From Fibrobacter sp. (GTDB lineage Bacteria > Fibrobacterota > Chitinivibrionia > Chitinivibrionales > Chitinispirillaceae): a stretch of 40,631 bases of DNA. The notes under the pieces are model-generated. The model saw nothing but the letters and a program-made list of their open reading frames with translations, had not been told where the DNA came from and searched no databases. Shown here piece after piece: positions 40,569 through 40,631 of the stretch. The stretch lies in NCBI GenBank assembly GCA_012523595.1, contig JAAYIG010000241.1:1-40631 (forward strand), written 5' to 3'. A program made the translations under genes and the position numbers. Position 1 is the stretch's first letter; the number at the start of each line of letters is the position of its first letter.

Positions 40569-40631
40569 ATGAAGAAAAAAAAGATTTCTTGCCGGAGCCT
40601 GTCATGTGTAATTGCTCTGACAGGTGTGTTG
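40569..40631 (+). CDS. Start of an exported protein, truncated by the window end
   Basis: 21 codons are visible: a lysine-rich start MKKKKISCRS followed by the hydrophobic LSCVIALTGVL, typical of a signal peptide. AAGGA lies about 10 nt before the ATG. The product cannot be identified from this fragment. A further secreted protein would fit the neighbourhood. Confidence 0.6.
   Translation, partial: MKKKKISCRSLSCVIALTGVL

Overview
The window reads as a chromosomal piece of a Fibrobacterota-type bacterium (Fibrobacter / Chitinispirillum / termite-gut relatives). The reasons are three genes of the TIGR02147 (DUF4423) paralogous family first described in Fibrobacter succinogenes, DUF2341-LamG lipoproteins, many secreted multi-domain glycoside hydrolases with a shared T9SS-like C-terminal sorting domain, and no SusC/SusD pair or sugar transporter. 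Species assignment is inference.

Layout. 0-2.5 kb: the 3' end of an ISL3-type transposase, a secreted C39-like cysteine-peptidase-fold protein, and a bacterioferritin. 2.6-24 kb: CAZyme block 1, holding a GH10 xylanase, a GH127 arabinofuranosidase, TIGR02147/lipoprotein cassette I, a GH27, GH95, CE1-like esterase and GH43 run on the plus strand, then a minus-strand GH43 (subfamily-12-like) and a GH30 glucuronoxylanase-like enzyme. 24.0-25.0 kb: a gene-poor divider with promoter elements and a decayed gene. 25-40.4 kb: CAZyme block 2, which opens and closes with cassettes II and III and holds GH43-CBM6, two esterases, a GH44-like enzyme and another GH43-CBM6. The window ends at the first 21 codons of a further exported protein.

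Function. The enzyme set (xylan backbone cutters GH10 and GH30; side-chain enzymes GH43, GH127, GH27 and GH95; CE1-type esterases; GH44) fits extracellular dismantling of a heavily decorated grass-type glucuronoarabinoxylan and associated glucan. Most enzymes carry CBM6 or CBM4/9-like binding modules, InlB-type repeats and a C-terminal sorting domain.

Main discovery candidate. Most transcription units start with the same promoter design: a 18-20 bp palindrome of the general form TGT...ACA, then about 50 nt (sometimes one helical turn less or more), then a TATAAT-like -10 box and usually a leader of about 50-65 nt. Two palindrome classes partition the locus. GTTGAA-N6-TTCAAC occurs only left of 24.3 kb (4 copies). 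TGTTCC-N7/8-GGAACA occurs only right of 24.7 kb (5 copies). The predicted recognition helices of the TIGR02147 proteins follow the same partition: cassette I differs, while II and III are nearly alike. Each TIGR02147 gene is translationally coupled to a surface lipoprotein gene with a predicted glycan-binding LamG fold. I propose that these pairs are a sensor-regulator system that activates CAZyme genes by way of the palindromes. All counts were made by hand from the sequence, and no database search was run.
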